This document shows, in pieces, positions 61,485 to 64,000 of a stretch of DNA of 64,000 bases (positions are counted from its first letter, which is position 1; each line of letters starts with the position of its first letter). The translations under genes and the position numbers were made by a program. The notes beneath the pieces were generated by a model that made no database searches, was not told the origin of the DNA, and saw only the letters and a program-made list of their open reading frames with translations. Location: assembly GCA_009731375.1 (NCBI GenBank), contig BJOX01000367.1, forward strand, positions 508,065 through 572,064, given 5' to 3'. Source of the DNA: Paulinella micropora (taxonomy: Eukaryota > Cercozoa > Imbricatea > Euglyphida).

Positions 61485-62705
61485 ATGTCTTCAGCAACTG
61501 CTAAAGCTAGACCTGTCATCCCGCGTGTTCAACGCAAAGCACAACAGCAAAAGACGCAAGGAGACGCCACTGAAGGTGCCTCGTCCAAGATGGCTGCACT
61601 CCTAACTGGCATACAAGTTCCCTCGCCAAAGAAGTCTCAACACAAAAGCTCAAAAATGAGTGGCAACATCAACCGCAGAGTAAAGAAATCGACTGCGATG
61701 TACCCGAACTTCCAAGGAGAGCTGGACGACTTCAACGTTACAAACACACTTTTCTACAAAGTACACTCCAACACAACGATTGTGAAGGAGGCGAAGTTGA
61801 TACCTCAAAAATTGATCAACCGTCTCAAAGACGGATTATTTTCCCTCGCTGGCGGTAGTGCGAATTGTCTGGTTTACGCTCTGAGCTGCGTGGACCGACC
61901 ACTGGCGAAAAAGTTGGAAAAGCTGCCAAAAGGCTTCAATCTTGCCAATTTATTTGGTAAACTCAAATATGGGTCTGTGCCAATGTGCTTTCTCTTCATC
62001 TTGTTTGTCGAGAAGACTAACGTGGCGGTCAAAGCGGGGAAGATACTAACAAGCCAGGATTTCCTTGAGGAGGCGGGCTCAACCTTTCCCATTCAGGGAG
62101 TCTCGTCACTTGCGCTAGTCTACACAAGAGTTCCCGAATCCCTATGGAAGACAAGATGGGGACACGGAGTCAGTGTTAGCAAAACTTGAGCTTAACACAG
62201 AAGAGGCAAGTGAGCAAATTCGTCAAGCCTTTCGTATGATTTTTGAGAAAACAAAAGGTTTTTTGGAGGCCTTCAACATTGTTCTACCTGATTGGAGAAA
62301 AGTGCATGTGGCTACCCATGCGGAAGAAGAGCCTGCAGTCTTGGGTACAAAGTTTATCCAAAAAGCAAGTTCGATGAACTCCAACAGTGTATCTTGCTGC
62401 TTGAAGAGAAAAAGTCAACCAAAGACACACTGACTGCGCCAATTTCCGAACAACTTAAGCCCAAGCAATCAGAGTCTGACACTGCTGATGCCTCTTCCGA
62501 GTCGGCGAAAGAAGAAGACGAGGCAGAAGAAACTAATACTGTGCCTACAACTCCCAGCAAAACTGGGAACAAAAGAAAACGTGGTGCTACTCCGCAAAAC
62601 TCGAACAAAAAACAAAAAGAAGGTATCGATTCCGCAATATCGGTGGCATCCTCTCCTTCAGCTGCGGCAAAAGCTCGCACAGCAGCTAACAAACAAACTA
62701 AATAG
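61485..62705 (+). pseudogene. ORF1 of a two-ORF mobile element, two frame changes
   Basis: The first frame (61485-62189) starts MSSATAKARPVIPRVQRKAQ and is basic, then contains LIPQKLINRLKDGLFSLAGG and further uncharacterised sequence. Reading must shift near 62115-62165 to continue FPNPYGRQDGDTESVLAKLE, and again near 62345 to reach GYKVYPKSKFDELQQCILLL. The end is a lysine-rich, nuclear-signal-like tail (GNKRKRGATP) and a stop at 62705. It could be a nucleic-acid-binding Gag-like protein. The shifts could be real decay, programmed shifts or sequencing indels. Confidence 0.55.
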
Positions 62706-62708
62706 GAA

Positions 62709-64000
62709 ATGAGGGGAGACTTGACGCGGTGCTATATTCGTTTATTTGCACTGTGCAGGCGAATTCGAGGACTATACCAACTCATCGCCAAACCCTCCGA
62801 TAAAGACCTTAACACCAACGCAAAGACTAGTAGAGCAAATGACGCAAGATGTGTTCAAAGCATTTGCTCCTCTAGGAAATCTTTGGTAAATATCCTGTTG
62901 AAAAAAGCAAATTTCCTTTGTATTAAAATCAAGACTTTGGCTACTACTACGCAAGGAAAAATAGTATGGAAAGTCTTTCGGTTAACTATGATGATTCAAC
63001 ACTTTCTAGCAATGGCATCTCTTCCGGTTACGGATTCAAAATGGATTAAAGCAAAGCTGACTATGATCAACTCCATCCATAATATGGACAGCTTACAGGC
63101 TTTCGACTATCTTGAAAAACTGGAAAACAATCACGGGGCAAATATTTCGGTTGTTTATTATATTTATTCACCTTCAACAAGTCGAGACTATGTAGGTGAA
63201 ACTTCGAACTTCTTGTCAAGAATGAAACAAGAATTTCGACAAATGAGGGCATGGAAACATTCAAAAACAAGCTCAAATTCCAACCAGCAGTTGTCAAGCA
63301 TGGCCGGCAGTTTTGGTTACGAGAATTTTATTTCAGTTCCAATACTCAATCTTGGAAAGCTACCTCACCAAACAAAAGGTGAAAAACTGCATTCAAAATC
63401 GATCATAGTGCAAACAGAAAGGTCTTTTATTCAGTGGTTGACACCGAAAATGAACATGAAAAGACCAGCTTACATACAAAGTTTCAAAGCAAACATTACA
63501 CACACACAACATGTCTCACGATCCCTTCCAATCATGGAACGAAAAAAGACAAAACCATGTGTGTGCGAGAACAAAGCTGCTCAATGCTGTTCAAAAATGT
63601 GCTGGATGCTCAATGGTTTACGCAATCGAATTAATAATTTGACCATCTGGGCTGGCCGAAACGGTGTCAACACCCACTACTCTTCCTCTCTTACCTCACT
63701 CCTCGATCAATTCGATGACAAGGAGAAGGTAACAATCACGAGATATGGGAAGGGAGGAGACAAGACGGACTCTGATTACATGATACGTGTTTACCGTAAC
63801 ACAAAGATTTATGAACCGGCACCACTGCTACAACTGGGGAAACACGAACAGTCAAATATACAACTGTCGTGGACTGGACCTTATTGTCGGCTTTCCTCCT
63901 CGATGGCAAAACGTTTGCTGTTAAATACAGAACAATCTATGGCATTCCGTATTGATTCCAAAGGAGCCGTCTTAGACAAAACAGTCAACATAGAACAACT
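62709..64000 (+). CDS. ORF2 with N-terminal GIY-YIG endonuclease, open at the window edge
   Basis: Starts at an ATG four bases after the ORF1 stop and is open for 430 codons to the window end. Residues 145-172 read NISVVYYIYSPSTSRDYVGE then TSNFLSRM, a GIY-YIG signature (YYIY about residues 150-153, YVG 161-163, R171). The conserved acid E237 in QTERSFIQWL and N249 follow at the expected distances. A cysteine cluster (PCVCENKAAQCCSKMC) comes later. N-terminal GIY-YIG nucleases occur in permuted Penelope-like retroelements (Naiad/Chlamys groups); a reverse transcriptase would be expected beyond the window. No RT motif is visible here, so the class is inferred. Confidence 0.7.
   Translation, partial: MRGDLTRCYIRLFALCRRIRGLYQLIAKPSDKDLNTNAKTSRANDARCVQSICSSRKSLVNILLKKANFLCIKIKTLATTTQGKIVWKVFRLTMMIQHFLAMASLPVTDSKWIKAKLTMINSIHNMDSLQAFDYLEKLENNHGANISVVYYIYSPSTSRDYVGETSNFLSRMKQEFRQMRAWKHSKTSSNSNQQLSSMAGSFGYENFISVPILNLGKLPHQTKGEKLHSKSIIVQTERSFIQWLTPKMNMKRPAYIQSFKANITHTQHVSRSLPIMERKKTKPCVCENKAAQCCSKMCWMLNGLRNRINNLTIWAGRNGVNTHYSSSLTSLLDQFDDKEKVTITRYGKGGDKTDSDYMIRVYRNTKIYEPAPLLQLGKHEQSNIQLSWTGPYCRLSSSMAKRLLLNTEQSMAFRIDSKGAVLDKTVNIEQ

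Overview
This is a nuclear window from a eukaryote. It has spliced genes with GT-AG introns, non-LTR retrotransposons, a tRNA-derived SINE and foldback elements, and no bacterial operon structure. The species cannot be named from the sequence. About three quarters of the window is microsatellite or minisatellite DNA, so most long open frames are translated simple repeats and are not listed as genes. Exons are compositionally balanced and short (20-380 nt). Introns are built almost wholly from simple repeats, and each intron tends to have its own motif.

Layout. 1-5.5 kb holds TAA arrays carrying several copies of a tRNA-headed SINE, two satellites and assembly gaps. 5.7-38 kb (minus strand) holds a zinc M1 aminopeptidase gene, for which I could place 30 exons, nearly all with compatible splice phases. 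One or more exons are probably lost in the gap at 15.9-16.6 kb, and the last exon(s) were not found. 38-40.5 kb is a CAAT/CAAC array. 40.5-45.1 kb is a non-LTR retrotransposon with a restriction-like endonuclease, sitting in a GATA array, plus a 5'-truncated second copy in tandem. 45.4-52.2 kb (minus strand) holds nine phase-compatible exons of a membrane-anchored EF-hand protein. Its last visible exon is also phase-compatible with the first aminopeptidase exon, so the two may be one gene of about 46 kb. 52.3-54 kb holds a duplicated non-coding block. 54.3-55.7 kb holds a 13-bp minisatellite and CTT/CTA arrays. 56.3-60.7 kb (plus strand) holds a leucine-rich-repeat gene with one 28-residue repeat per 84-nt exon, ending in a cysteine-rich, poly-serine tail. 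Its introns contain a second LRR exon series on the opposite strand. 61.5-64 kb (plus strand) holds a two-ORF mobile element whose second ORF starts with a GIY-YIG nuclease domain and runs off the window.

Two structures look undescribed to me. First, almost every exon of the aminopeptidase and EF-hand genes is accompanied, in the flanking intron, by extra partial copies of its own edge. Copies of the 5' edge, with the acceptor, lie in the upstream intron. Copies of the 3' edge, with the donor, lie in the downstream intron. The copies are separated by that intron's microsatellite, so the unit being amplified is splice site plus exon fragment plus microsatellite. Second, the LRR array alternates sense and antisense LRR exons tail to tail. 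Their 5' splice sites overlap in a small palindrome, and a GC-rich hairpin sits in nearly every spacer.

The mobile elements fit this landscape. The LINE and a ~545-bp non-autonomous element end with the same short 3' sequence abutting (TATC)n, and the tRNA SINE ends in (TATTAT)n, so microsatellites seem to be the insertion targets.
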